From NCBI GenBank assembly GCA_002480495.1, contig DLCG01000008.1:552749-616748 (forward strand): a stretch of 64,000 nucleotides of DNA, in the 5' to 3' direction. The stretch's first letter is position 1, and every line of letters starts with the position of its first letter. The notes beneath the pieces were generated by a model, which worked only from the letters and a program-made list of their open reading frames with translations, was not told where the DNA came from and did not search any database. The DNA is from Rhodobiaceae bacterium UBA7804. Lineage in GTDB: Bacteria > Pseudomonadota > Alphaproteobacteria > Parvibaculales > Parvibaculaceae. The position numbers were made by a program, and so were the translations under genes. This document shows positions 1-7,758 of this stretch, piece after piece.

Positions 1-137
1 CCCCTCGGGGAGGGTCGAAATTTGCGAAGCGTCAGCGAGCGAATTTCGGGGCGGGGGAACCGAAAGCGTTATGCCCCCGCCCCGAGAAATTCTTCACAAA
101 GCTCGAATTTCTCGACCCGCCCCCAAGGGCGGGTGGG
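1..137. repeat. GC-rich paired intergenic repeat, copy 1 (may extend left of the window)
   Basis: Two arms fill the space before the first gene. Arm A (1-57) runs from CCCCTCGGGGAGGGTCGAAA to TTTCGGGGCGGGGG. Arm B (74-137) runs from CCCCCGCCCCGAG to CCAAGGGCGGGTGGG. Each arm can fold on itself through GGGTCGAAA-like and TTTCGGGG-like ends. Closely related A and B arms recur at 27305-27459 in the opposite order, and a more diverged relative lies at 41081-41233. No gene is visible in this stretch; the aminotransferase ribosome binding site lies further right. Confidence 0.75.
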
Positions 138-233
138 AAGAGAGGCATTGCCAGACCTCCCGCCTTTGACACCGTCCCCCACCCCTCTCATTATGCCGCC
201 AAGCCCGACACAAGAAACCCGAGGAGCTCTCCC

Positions 234-1619
234 ATGAGCCTTTCCAACGCCGCCGTTCGCGACATCGAGACGGTCATCCATCCCTACACCAATCTCGACA
301 GCTTCCGCGAAACCGGCCCGATGATCATCGAGCGCGGCGAAGGCATCTATGTGTTCGACAATGGCGGCAACAAATATATCGAGGGGCTTTCCGGCCTCTG
401 GTGCACCTCGCTCGGCTATAACGAGCAGGAGCTGATCGACGCGGCGATGGAGCAGTTCCGCCAGATCCCCTTCACGCATACGTTCGGCGGCAAGAGCCAT
501 GAGCGCGCGGCGGAAGCGGCCGAGCGGCTCAAGGCCATCGCGCCGCATGCGGCCTCCAAGGTTCTCTTCTGCGGTTCGGGCTCGGAAGCGAACGACCAGC
601 AGGTGAAGCTCGTCTGGTACTACAACAACGCGCTTGGCCGCCCGAACAAGAAGAAGATCATTTCGCGCCAGCGCGGCTATCACGGCGTCACGGTCGCGTC
701 GGGCTCGCTCACCGGCCTCCCCGCGAACCATCGCGATTTCGACCTGCCCATCGCCGGCATGCTCCACACCGACTGCCCGCATTACTACCGCTATGCCGAG
801 CCCGGCGAGACGGAAGACGAGTTCACCACGCGCCTCGCAAAGAACCTCGAAGACATGATCATCCGCGAGGACCCGGATACGGTCGCCGCCTTCATCGCCG
901 AGCCGATCATGGGTGCCGGCGGCGTCGTCATTCCGCCCGCCGGCTATTTCGAGAAGATCCAGGCGGTGCTGAAGAAATACGACATCTATTTCATCGCCGA
1001 TGAGGTCATCTGCGGCTTCGGGCGCACGGGCGAGATGTTCGGTTCGCAGAGCTTCAACATGAAGCCGGACTCCATCTCCGTCGCCAAGGCCCTGTCGTCG
1101 GCCTATTTCCCCATCGCCGCCGTCACGGTGGGCGAGGAGATGTATCAGGCGATGATCGATGAGAGCAAAAAGATCGGCACCTTCGGCCACGGCTTCACCT
1201 ATACGGCGCATCCCGTCGGCGCCGCCGTCGCCGCGAAGACGCTGGAGATTTATGAGAAGCGCAACATTGTCGGCCATGTGCGCAGCCTCGCGCCCCGCTT
1301 CGAGGGCCATGTCGAGCGCCTCGCCGATCATCCGCTTGTCGGTCATGCGCGCGCCAAGGGCCTCATCGGCGCCATCGAGCTCGTCGCCGACAAGTCGGAC
1401 AAGCGCAGCTTCGATCCCAAGGCCGGCATCGGCGCCGCCGTCGTCGCCGCCGCGCAGCGCCACGGGCTCATCCTTCGCGCGCTTGCGGGCGACATCGTCG
1501 CCTTCTGTCCGCCGCTCATCATCGCGGCCGAACAGATCGACGATATGTTCGCCGCCGTCACGAAGGCGCTGGACGAGGTCGAGGCGCATGTGAAGAAGGA
1601 GGGGCTTCGCGCCGCCTGA
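234..1619 (+). CDS. Class III (omega) aminotransferase, PLP-dependent
   Basis: A 461-residue fold-type-I PLP enzyme of the class III family, which moves amino groups from amines or omega-amino acids to a keto acid, usually pyruvate. Visible marks are the phosphate-binding GSGSEAND near residue 113, the ADEVICGFGRTG block near 256 (Asp contacts the pyridine nitrogen), and the Schiff-base lysine Lys285 in VAKALSS. Length is normal for the family. The start is supported by GAGGAG nine bases upstream. The stop is four bases before the next ORF, so the two are probably co-transcribed. The natural amine donor cannot be read from sequence; the closest relatives in memory are amine:pyruvate and putrescine or beta-alanine transaminases. 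Confidence 0.9.
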   Translation: MSLSNAAVRDIETVIHPYTNLDSFRETGPMIIERGEGIYVFDNGGNKYIEGLSGLWCTSLGYNEQELIDAAMEQFRQIPFTHTFGGKSHERAAEAAERLKAIAPHAASKVLFCGSGSEANDQQVKLVWYYNNALGRPNKKKIISRQRGYHGVTVASGSLTGLPANHRDFDLPIAGMLHTDCPHYYRYAEPGETEDEFTTRLAKNLEDMIIREDPDTVAAFIAEPIMGAGGVVIPPAGYFEKIQAVLKKYDIYFIADEVICGFGRTGEMFGSQSFNMKPDSISVAKALSSAYFPIAAVTVGEEMYQAMIDESKKIGTFGHGFTYTAHPVGAAVAAKTLEIYEKRNIVGHVRSLAPRFEGHVERLADHPLVGHARAKGLIGAIELVADKSDKRSFDPKAGIGAAVVAAAQRHGLILRALAGDIVAFCPPLIIAAEQIDDMFAAVTKALDEVEAHVKKEGLRAA

Positions 1620-1623
1620 CCCC

Positions 1624-2040
1624 ATGCCCGAACTTCGCTACCAGATGACCTTCGAGGGAAAGGTATCGCCGGAGGACGAGATGGGCCGTCAGATGCGCAT
1701 CGAATCCGCGGCCATCATTCCCGCCGGGCTCGACCCCGCGCTCACGCAGGGCGGGCGGTCCGCCGTTCTCGCCGCCCTTGTCGACACGGACGATTATGGC
1801 GGCTTCACCGAGACGGGCGAGATTGCCTTCGCCGCGGGCGCGATCCGCTATTCGACGCGCGGCGAGGGCTTCATCGAGGAGACCGTCGAGGAGGAGACGC
1901 AGCAAGGCTGCGTCATCCGCCAGGTCGAGGGCGGCAGCGGCATCTTCGAAAATGCGACCGGCTATATCGTCTCGACCTTCACCGTCGGCGAGGACGCCAC
2001 GATCCGCGACAGCCAGAGCGCGGTGATCTTCACGATGTGA
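1624..2040 (+). CDS. Small conserved protein, possible beta-barrel, downstream of aminotransferase
   Basis: A 138-residue protein without a signal peptide or membrane segment. The C-terminal half carries GGSGIFENATGYIVS, which resembles the GGTGxFxxAxG turn of small allene-oxide-cyclase/dirigent-like or DUF3237-like barrels; this is a weak resemblance, not an identification. The ATG sits four bases after the aminotransferase stop, which argues for an operon. A ligand-binding or accessory role beside the transaminase is possible, but nothing in the sequence fixes it. Codon use is GC3-rich, like its neighbours, so it is a genuine gene. Confidence 0.7.
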   Translation: MPELRYQMTFEGKVSPEDEMGRQMRIESAAIIPAGLDPALTQGGRSAVLAALVDTDDYGGFTETGEIAFAAGAIRYSTRGEGFIEETVEEETQQGCVIRQVEGGSGIFENATGYIVSTFTVGEDATIRDSQSAVIFTM

Positions 2041-2089
2041 AGGGCTACCGCGAAAGTTGGTATTCGACTACGCCAACCAAAACAAAACT

Positions 2090-2176
2090 GTCATCCCGGC
2101 ACTCGTTGCCGGGACCCAATCCACGTCTCAACAAAACGAAAGGCCAATGGGTCCCGGGAATAAATCCCGGGATGAC
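2090..2176. repeat. Inverted pair of REP-like palindromes (REPIN-like doublet)
   Basis: The left element (2090-2120) reads GTCATCCCGGC, a 7-base loop, then GCCGGGACCCAAT. The right element (2148-2176) is the inverted form: TGGGTCCCGGGA, a short loop, then TCCCGGGATGAC. Each element is a hairpin and the two face each other about 27 bases apart with no gene between. The same palindrome flanks the GIY-YIG gene at 23599-23962 and occurs singly at 25633-25660. It may also help end transcription of the two convergent genes beside it. Confidence 0.85.
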
Positions 2177-2224
2177 ACTTCTGTTTGTGGCAAAGGAAAG
2201 AAGCCAAAGGCGGACACCGCGCCT

Positions 2225-2980
2225 CTAAACGTGCTGGCCGCCATTGATCTGGATTTCGGCGCCGTTGACGTAGCTCGACTGATCCGTACACAGAAAATAG
2301 ATCGTGCGCGCCACTTCCTCCGGCGTGCCGAGGCGGCGCATCGGAATTTCCGCGACGATCTTGTCGGTCCCCGGCGACAATATCGCCGTGTCGATCTCGC
2401 CGGGCGCAATCGCGTTGACGCGAACGCCGAGACGTCCGAACTCCGACGCCATTTCCCGCGTCAGCGCCGCAAGCGCGGCTTTCGACGTCGCATAGGCCGA
2501 GCCTGCGAAGGGGTGCACGCGCTCGCCCGCGATGGAGGTCACATTGACGACCGAGCCCTGCGCGGCCTTCAGTTCCTCCACCAGCCCGCGCGCCAGCATG
2601 ACGGGCGCGAAGAAATTGACCTGAAAGACCTGATACCAGGTATCGACGCCCGTATCGAAAACGCCAAGCCGCGAGCCGCCCTCGCCCTTCGGCGAGATCG
2701 CGGCATTGTTCACGAGCGCGTTGAGCCGCCCGCCCTGATCCTTCAGCCGCTCCCGCATCTCGGCGATGGCGGCTTCCGTGTTCTTCACATCGGCAAGGTC
2801 CACCTGAATGTGGTCCTCCGGCCCTGCTTCCCATGGGCAATCTTCGGGGAAGGGATGGCGCGAACAGGTGATGACGCGCCACCCCGCGCTCGAAAAGCGC
2901 TTCACCGTCGCATGGCCGATACCCCGGCTTGCGCCGGTCAGGATCAGCGTCTTCCGCTCTGAATTATCGATTTGTGTCAT
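2225..2980 (-). CDS. SDR-family oxidoreductase
   Basis: A 251-residue classical short-chain dehydrogenase/reductase. It shows the N-terminal Rossmann TGASRGIG near residues 15-22, the VNNAA core motif, the catalytic Tyr-x-x-x-Lys in SAYATSKAAL near residue 163, and the PGEIDTAI segment after strand six. The C-terminal PEEVARTIYFLCTDQSSYVNGAEIQINGG block is typical of FabG-like members. The family reduces or oxidises hydroxyl/keto groups with NAD(P)(H); the substrate is not predictable. It stands alone on the minus strand, convergent with the aminotransferase pair and separated from it by the palindromic repeat. Confidence 0.88.
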   Translation of the reverse strand: MTQIDNSERKTLILTGASRGIGHATVKRFSSAGWRVITCSRHPFPEDCPWEAGPEDHIQVDLADVKNTEAAIAEMRERLKDQGGRLNALVNNAAISPKGEGGSRLGVFDTGVDTWYQVFQVNFFAPVMLARGLVEELKAAQGSVVNVTSIAGERVHPFAGSAYATSKAALAALTREMASEFGRLGVRVNAIAPGEIDTAILSPGTDKIVAEIPMRRLGTPEEVARTIYFLCTDQSSYVNGAEIQINGGQHV

Positions 2981-3055
2981 GCGCGCAATCTAGAGGAAGT
3001 GCCTCATATGCGCCAGCGCCACCAATCCGGTGTCACCCCGCGCCTCATAATTTTC

Positions 3056-3093
3056 CCGTCATTGCGAGAAGCGTGGCGACGAAGCAATGACGG
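3056..3093. repeat. Short palindromic repeat (CGTCATTGCGAG family)
   Basis: CCGTCATTGC (3056-3065) and GCAATGACGG (3084-3093) form an inverted repeat around an 18-base centre containing GAGAAGCGTGGCGACGAA. It is a short member of the family seen at full length at 25493-25599 and 35246-35353. It ends two bases before the stop codon of the minus-strand kinase/ATPase gene, where it could act as a transcript-end hairpin. Confidence 0.8.
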
Positions 3094-3095
3094 AT

Positions 3096-4673
3096 TTATT
3101 TCATGGCCGGTTCCAGCCGCCCCATCGCCCCTTCAAGCACCTCCCCCGGCGTCCCCGACGCATCGACCCGCCCCCATATCATCTCTCCGAGATCGTAGGA
3201 AAGCTGCTTTCTCAGCACCTCGACGCCTGCGTCCGAAGGGTCGCGGCCTTCGCGCTCCCTTTTGGCGACCCGCGCCTCCAGCACCTCGGCGGGCGCTTCC
3301 AGCCAGAGCCCCCGGAAGCTCACTCCCGCCTCCTCCGCCAGCGCCTCCACGGAGCGGCGTTCCTCTTCCCGCGCGAAGACCGCGTCGAGCACGACGCTCA
3401 CCCCCGCCTCGAGCGCGGTCCGCGCCAGCCTGCGCATCTCCTCATAGACGCGCTCGCCCACGCCCGGCGCATAGCCCGCCTCGGGCAGCCGGTCGAGCGG
3501 GCCCACGCCAAACATCCGCTTGCGGATGATGTCGGACCTCAAATGCAGCGCGCCAAGAGGCCCGCCCATCCGCGCCGCGACCTCCTTCGCGACGGTCGAT
3601 TTCCCCGTGCCGGAAAGACCGCCCGTCGCGACGAGCACCGGGCGGGTTTCGCCGAGCACATCTTCGGCAAAATCGAGATAGGCCCGCGCCGTCTCTCGCT
3701 TCCCCGCATCGCCCTCGCCTTTCACCTGCACCGCCGTCACCTTGGCGCGTACCACCGCGCGCATCGACATGAAGAGAGGCAGCAGCGCAAGGCCGCGCAT
3801 GGCGGGGCCGATCTCTTCCTGCGTCAGGCTGTCCGCCCATGTGTTGAGGGCGCGCGACGCATAACCCGCAAGGCGCGGGTCGCGCACGGCGCGAAAGGAA
3901 AGATCCATCAGCAGAAAGGCGAGATCGTAGAGCACGTCGATCCGCGCCAGCCGGTCGTCGAACTCGATGCAATCGAAGATGACGGGCCTGTCTTCCACCA
4001 TCGTGACGTTGCCGAGATGGAGATCGCCGTGACAATGGCGGACGAAGCCTTCGTTCCGCCTCGCGTCGAGCAGTTCATGATGCCGCGAGATGAGCGATAT
4101 GCATTGCGCCGTCACGCGCCTTGCTTCATCCGCATCGAGAACGCGGCCGAGCACCGGCTCCATGTCCTCCGCGCTTCCCGCGACGATCCGCGCGATGCCG
4201 TCCGCGCCGCCAAACTGCGGCGTCACCTCCGCCGCGCGATGAAAGGCCGCGACATCGCGCGCCAGTTCCTCGATCGTTTCGCGCCTGAGTTCGCCCTTCT
4301 CCGCCAGCGTCGCGAGAAGCCCGCCGCTCTCGAAGCGTTTCATCTCCACGAGATATTCGGCCGCCTCGCCTTCCTCGCCGCCAAGGCTGAGCCTGCCGCC
4401 GCTTCGCCTCAGCGCCACGACGCCGAGATAGATGTCAGGCGCGGTGCGGCGGTTGAGCTGCACCTCGTGGTCGCAGGCGGCCTTGCGCTTTTCAAGCGTG
4501 GAAAAATCGAGGAAGGAAAATTTCACTTCCTTCTTCATCTTGTAGGCGCGCGTACCCGCCAGAAAGATATGCGAGGCATGTGTCTCGACATGCCCGACCG
4601 TTTCGCCCGCCCCAAGGCCATAGGCTTGCGGCCCGGAAAGAAACTCGACGATCTCCTGCTGTCCTTCGGACAC
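3096..4673 (-). CDS. Fusion of an APH-like kinase domain and a P-loop ATPase/kinase
   Basis: A 525-residue two-domain protein. The N-terminal part resembles aminoglycoside phosphotransferase/choline-kinase folds, with the Brenner-type catalytic loop HGDLHLGN near residues 213-220 and a downstream IFDCIEFDD segment supplying the metal-binding Asp. The C-terminal part carries a Walker A motif GGLSGTGKS near residues 351-359, as in gluconate-kinase-like P-loop proteins. This architecture is known from uncharacterised proteins annotated as bifunctional aminoglycoside phosphotransferase/ATP-binding protein; no substrate is established to my knowledge, and antibiotic resistance should not be assumed. 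It lies 13 bases downstream of the CDF transporter gene on the same strand, so the two may share a transcript. Confidence 0.82.
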   Translation of the reverse strand: MSEGQQEIVEFLSGPQAYGLGAGETVGHVETHASHIFLAGTRAYKMKKEVKFSFLDFSTLEKRKAACDHEVQLNRRTAPDIYLGVVALRRSGGRLSLGGEEGEAAEYLVEMKRFESGGLLATLAEKGELRRETIEELARDVAAFHRAAEVTPQFGGADGIARIVAGSAEDMEPVLGRVLDADEARRVTAQCISLISRHHELLDARRNEGFVRHCHGDLHLGNVTMVEDRPVIFDCIEFDDRLARIDVLYDLAFLLMDLSFRAVRDPRLAGYASRALNTWADSLTQEEIGPAMRGLALLPLFMSMRAVVRAKVTAVQVKGEGDAGKRETARAYLDFAEDVLGETRPVLVATGGLSGTGKSTVAKEVAARMGGPLGALHLRSDIIRKRMFGVGPLDRLPEAGYAPGVGERVYEEMRRLARTALEAGVSVVLDAVFAREEERRSVEALAEEAGVSFRGLWLEAPAEVLEARVAKREREGRDPSDAGVEVLRKQLSYDLGEMIWGRVDASGTPGEVLEGAMGRLEPAMK

Positions 4674-4686
4674 ACTCCGCCTTTCG

Positions 4687-5652
4687 TCAGCTGCGCTGGA
4701 ACTTCGTCAGCTTCTCGTTGCCTGCGGGGTCCTGGTGAATGATCACTTCCGATCCGGGGAAGGCTTCAAGCACTTCCCTTTCCACCTCGTCTGAAATCCG
4801 GTGTGCTTCCTGCAGCGTGATATTGCCGTCCAGTTCGAGATGAAACTGGATGAAGCTGTAGATACCGGAGGTGCGCGTCTTCAACTCATGCAGGTTCGTG
4901 ACCTCTGGGTGCCTGCGCGCGATCTCCTTGATGCGCTCGCGGCCCTCTTCCGAGAATTCGCGGTCCATCAGCTGGTCGAAGGCGTTCATGACTATCTTGG
5001 CCGCGCTCCAGGCGATCAGCGCCGCGATCAGGATGCCGAAGAGGGGGTCCGCCCAGTGGAAGCCAAAGAAGCCCGAGAGTACGAGCGCCGCGATCACCGA
5101 GAGGTTCATCAGGAGGTCGCCGCGATAGTGGATCGAGTCCGCCTCGATGGCCACCGAACGCGTCTGCCGCACGACATGCCGCTGATAGGAGACGAGCGCG
5201 AGGGTGAGGCCGATCGCCACCACGACGACCGCGATACCCGCGCCCGTATAGCCGACGGGTTGGGGGTTGAGCAGCCGGGTCACCGCCTCGTAGACGATGT
5301 AGCCCGCCGATCCGAAGATGAAGATCGACTGGCCGAGCCCCGCCAGCGCCTCCGCCTTGCCATGGCCGAAGCGGTGTTCGCGGTCGGCGGGGGCAAGCGA
5401 GGCGCGCACGGCGAAGAGGTTGAGGAGCGAAGCCGCGCCGTCGAGGAGCGAGTCGGTCAGTGTGCCGAGCATGGCGATGGAGCCCGTCGCCCAGAACACC
5501 ACGCCCTTGAGGCCGATCAGGATGACGGCGACCGCGACGGCGGCAAGCGTCGCGCGCCGCATCAGCCGCTCATATTCGGGCGCGACGCCGTTCCCTTCCC
5601 CGGGCTCGCCCTTTTCGGGGAGAACTTTTTTTGCGATTCCGGCTTCGCTCAT
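4687..5652 (-). CDS. Cation diffusion facilitator (CDF) family metal transporter
   Basis: A 321-residue inner-membrane metal/proton antiporter of the FieF-like CDF family. The intramembrane metal site is visible as DSLLD in the second membrane segment and HYRGD in the fifth (compare Asp-x3-Asp and His-x3-Asp in FieF). About six membrane segments are followed by a C-terminal cytoplasmic domain (EEGRERIKEIARRHPEVTNLHELKTR). The likely substrates are Zn, Fe or Mn. The ATG at 5652 is the only reasonable start; the frame stays open further upstream only because it runs into pdxH. A Pho-box-like repeat array lies 26 bases upstream of this start. A later start at MRRATLAA is possible. Confidence 0.88.
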   Translation of the reverse strand: MSEAGIAKKVLPEKGEPGEGNGVAPEYERLMRRATLAAVAVAVILIGLKGVVFWATGSIAMLGTLTDSLLDGAASLLNLFAVRASLAPADREHRFGHGKAEALAGLGQSIFIFGSAGYIVYEAVTRLLNPQPVGYTGAGIAVVVVAIGLTLALVSYQRHVVRQTRSVAIEADSIHYRGDLLMNLSVIAALVLSGFFGFHWADPLFGILIAALIAWSAAKIVMNAFDQLMDREFSEEGRERIKEIARRHPEVTNLHELKTRTSGIYSFIQFHLELDGNITLQEAHRISDEVEREVLEAFPGSEVIIHQDPAGNEKLTKFQRS

Positions 5653-5678
5653 TCCCGGATGACTCCGCGCCCGTGTTT

Positions 5679-5707
5679 GTGACGGTTTGATGACATTACG
5701 ATGACGG
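5679..5707 (-). promoter_or_regulatory. Pho-box-like triple direct repeat upstream of the CDF transporter
   Basis: Read on the minus strand, three 7-mers follow one another with 4-base spacers: CCGTCAT, ATGTCAT, CCGTCAC, beginning at 5707, 5696 and 5685, an exact 11-base period. PhoB sites in general are 7-bp direct repeats of the CTGTCAT type with 4-bp AT-rich spacers, so the geometry fits. A near-identical triple occurs at 22016-22044. The array begins right after the pdxH stop codon and ends 26 bases before the transporter ATG, which leaves little space for a classical leader. Confidence 0.55.
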
Positions 5708-6334
5708 TCAGGGGTAAAGACGTTCGGTTTGCCACCGGTCCGCGGGCGATTCCCTTTTGAAAACAAGGCGGTCATGCAGCCGGAAGGGCCGGTCGCGCCA
5801 GAATTCGATGCGCCGCGGCACGATACGGAAGCCGCTCCAGTGAGGTGGCCTCGGCACCTTGCCGAGAGCGAATTTCGCTGTAAAAACAGCCACTTGCTTC
5901 TCAAGCTCAAAACGCCCCGCGAGCGGCCGGGACTGCTTCGAGGCCCAGGCGCCGATCTGGCTGTCCTTCGCGCGCGAGGCAAAATAGGCATCCGCCTCCT
6001 CCTCGCTCACGGGGACAACCTCACCCCGGACGCGCACCTGCCGGCGCAGGCTCTTCCAGTGGAAGCAGAGCGCGGCGCGCGGATTCTCCTTTAATTCCAA
6101 TCCCTTGATGCTTTCGAGGTTGGTGTAGAAAACGAAGCCGCGTTCGTCCGCGTCCTTCAGCAGCACCATGCGGACATCGGGATAGCCGTCCTTGTCCGCC
6201 GTCGCCAGCGCCATGGCGTTCGCGTCCTCCGGCTCGGTCTCCTTCGCGCGTTTCATCCACTCGTGAAACAGGGCGATGGGTTCCTCACCCTCGAAGATCC
6301 GGCTGTCATCCACTCCGCTCGCTGCTTCAGTCAT
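5708..6334 (-). CDS. pdxH: Pyridoxamine/pyridoxine 5'-phosphate oxidase
   Basis: A 208-residue FMN enzyme that oxidises pyridoxamine or pyridoxine phosphate to pyridoxal phosphate, the last step of B6 synthesis and salvage. Recognisable blocks are DVRMVLLKDADERGFVFYTN (FMN binding), FHWKSLRRQVRVRG, SRPL, and the conserved C-terminal WSGFRIVPRRIEFW and RLHDR with the final RLYP. Length matches the family. The ATG at 6334 gives the usual N-terminus; an in-frame ATG seven codons earlier (6355) is possible. The longer upstream open frame is low-complexity and crosses the divergent promoter region, so I reject it. It is divergent from the lipoprotein gene at 6480. Confidence 0.93.
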   Translation of the reverse strand: MTEAASGVDDSRIFEGEEPIALFHEWMKRAKETEPEDANAMALATADKDGYPDVRMVLLKDADERGFVFYTNLESIKGLELKENPRAALCFHWKSLRRQVRVRGEVVPVSEEEADAYFASRAKDSQIGAWASKQSRPLAGRFELEKQVAVFTAKFALGKVPRPPHWSGFRIVPRRIEFWRDRPFRLHDRLVFKRESPADRWQTERLYP

Positions 6335-6479
6335 GTTCCGTCCATTTCGTGGCATCGCTTTGAAAAGCGCGGTTTTCCGGGCTTTCAGCCGCGGCGATCC
6401 GCTCCATTCTTGCCACAATCGCGCTTCTATATAGGTAAGTCTTATATCGCTTGGGGGCGACCAAAGCACAGGATTGATC

Positions 6480-6968
6480 ATGAAATTCATCAAGGGCATG
6501 GCCATCGGCGCGATAGCGCTGTCGCTCGCCGCGTGTGACCAGAGCATGTATGGCAATGGCGGCGGCATCAACAAACAGACCGTTGGCACGGTTGGTGGCG
6601 CTGTGGCGGGCGGCCTCGCCGGTCAGGCGATCGGCAGCGGCACAGGCCGGCTCTGGGCAACCGGCGCCGGCGTCCTTCTCGGCGCCTTGATCGGCAGCGA
6701 AATCGGCAAGTCGCTGGATCGCGCGGACCGCGCCTATATGGGTCAGACCACCTATAACGCTCTGGAAAGCGGTCAATCGAATCAGAGCGTCCGCTGGACC
6801 AACCCGGATACCGGTCACTATGGTACGGTAACGCCTTACCCCGCTTACCAGCAGGGCAACTACAACTGCCGGGAATACACGCAGACCGTCTATATCGACG
6901 GCCGCAGCGAAACCGCCCGCGGCACGGCCTGCCGTCAGCCAGACGGTTCCTGGCAAATTCAGAACTGA
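6480..6968 (+). CDS. Glycine-zipper outer-membrane lipoprotein (17-kDa antigen-like)
   Basis: A 162-residue precursor with a lipoprotein signal: a charged N-terminus (MKFIKG), a hydrophobic stretch, and the lipobox SLAAC with the cysteine near residue 18. Next comes a glycine-zipper segment (GTVGGAVAGGLAGQAIGSGTG and GVLLGALIGSEIG), which fits the 17-kDa surface antigen family of alphaproteobacteria. The C-terminal domain contains two cysteines (NCREY and TACRQ) that could form a disulphide in the periplasm. I take the ATG at 6480 rather than the TTG two codons earlier. The role is probably envelope structure; the precise function is unknown. Confidence 0.85.
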   Translation: MKFIKGMAIGAIALSLAACDQSMYGNGGGINKQTVGTVGGAVAGGLAGQAIGSGTGRLWATGAGVLLGALIGSEIGKSLDRADRAYMGQTTYNALESGQSNQSVRWTNPDTGHYGTVTPYPAYQQGNYNCREYTQTVYIDGRSETARGTACRQPDGSWQIQN

Positions 6969-6997
6969 CCGGCACTAAAGGGTGGACCGACAAAACG

Positions 6998-7699
6998 ATG
7001 CAGTTCCCTCGGTCCACTCTTTTGTCCGGCGTCTTGCTGCCGGCAGCGCTTCTGATGATCGCGGTATTGCCGGTCAATGCAGCCGGCGTCACCGTCCAGG
7101 GTCAGATCGAGGCCTCCGGTCCCTCCGAGGCCGAACAGCGGGCGCGCTTCGACAAGGGCGTCGCCGCCTATGATGAAGGCGACTACGCTCGCGCCTACGA
7201 AATCTGGCTTCCGCTTGCTCAACGGGACGATCTCGCCGCGATGCGCAACGTCGCGCTTCTCCTGCGCGAAGGGCGCGGCGTCGAGCGCGACCCGGAACGC
7301 GCCCTCTATTTCTACGAGCGCGCCGCCCGGGGCGGCCTCGTTTCCGCGCAGCTCAATACCGCCTTCATGTATCTGGAGGGCGATGGCATAGCGCAGGATT
7401 ACAAGACCGCATCCTTCTGGTTTCATGCCGCCGCGCTCGCAGGCGTCCCCGCCGCCCGGTACAATCTCGGCGTCATGTACGAGAAGGGACTGGGCGTCGC
7501 TCAAGACCCCGCCCGCGCCCTAGCCTGGTATACATTGGCGGCCCGCGCCGGTCATGAACTGGCCCTCGAAAGGTTAACGCAACTCGTGCCAAGCCTTCCG
7601 GGCCCGCCCCCGCCCAGCGAGGAGGACGCCGCGGTTTCCCGCACGGCGCCCCCACCCGCGCCTGCGGATTTCGATCTTCTCGACCACGAAGCGCCTTAA
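6998..7699 (+). CDS. Secreted Sel1-like (TPR) repeat protein
   Basis: A 233-residue protein with an N-terminal signal peptide (hydrophobic core LLPAALLMIAV, likely cleavage after VNA-A). At least three Sel1/TPR-like repeats follow, marked by A-x-x-x-G-D-Y-A-R-A, GRGVERDPERALYFYERAARGG, and GLGVAQDPARALAWYTLAARAGH. Such repeats are protein-protein interaction surfaces; bacterial members often act in envelope or signalling assemblies. The C-terminal 45 residues are proline-rich and low complexity. It follows the lipoprotein gene by 29 bases and may share its promoter. Confidence 0.85.
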   Translation: MQFPRSTLLSGVLLPAALLMIAVLPVNAAGVTVQGQIEASGPSEAEQRARFDKGVAAYDEGDYARAYEIWLPLAQRDDLAAMRNVALLLREGRGVERDPERALYFYERAARGGLVSAQLNTAFMYLEGDGIAQDYKTASFWFHAAALAGVPAARYNLGVMYEKGLGVAQDPARALAWYTLAARAGHELALERLTQLVPSLPGPPPPSEEDAAVSRTAPPPAPADFDLLDHEAP

Positions 7700-7758
7700 C
7701 CAATTCGTATGCTCGCCCGCCTAATCTGCCTTCTTCGGAAGATTGAGGGAGTGCGCCC

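Noticed and set aside
69..1625. A 518-codon minus-strand frame opposite the aminotransferase gene.
   Set aside because: It mirrors the high GC3 of the real gene, has the Arg/Ala/Asp-rich composition of antisense frames, starts and ends in repeats, and shows no family motif. Similar long frames opposite dxs, ispA, the kinase fusion and Lon-like gene were discarded for the same reason.
3096..4673. Annotation as an aminoglycoside-resistance enzyme.
   Set aside because: Only the fold and catalytic loop are shared; the fusion to a P-loop domain belongs to a family of unknown substrate.
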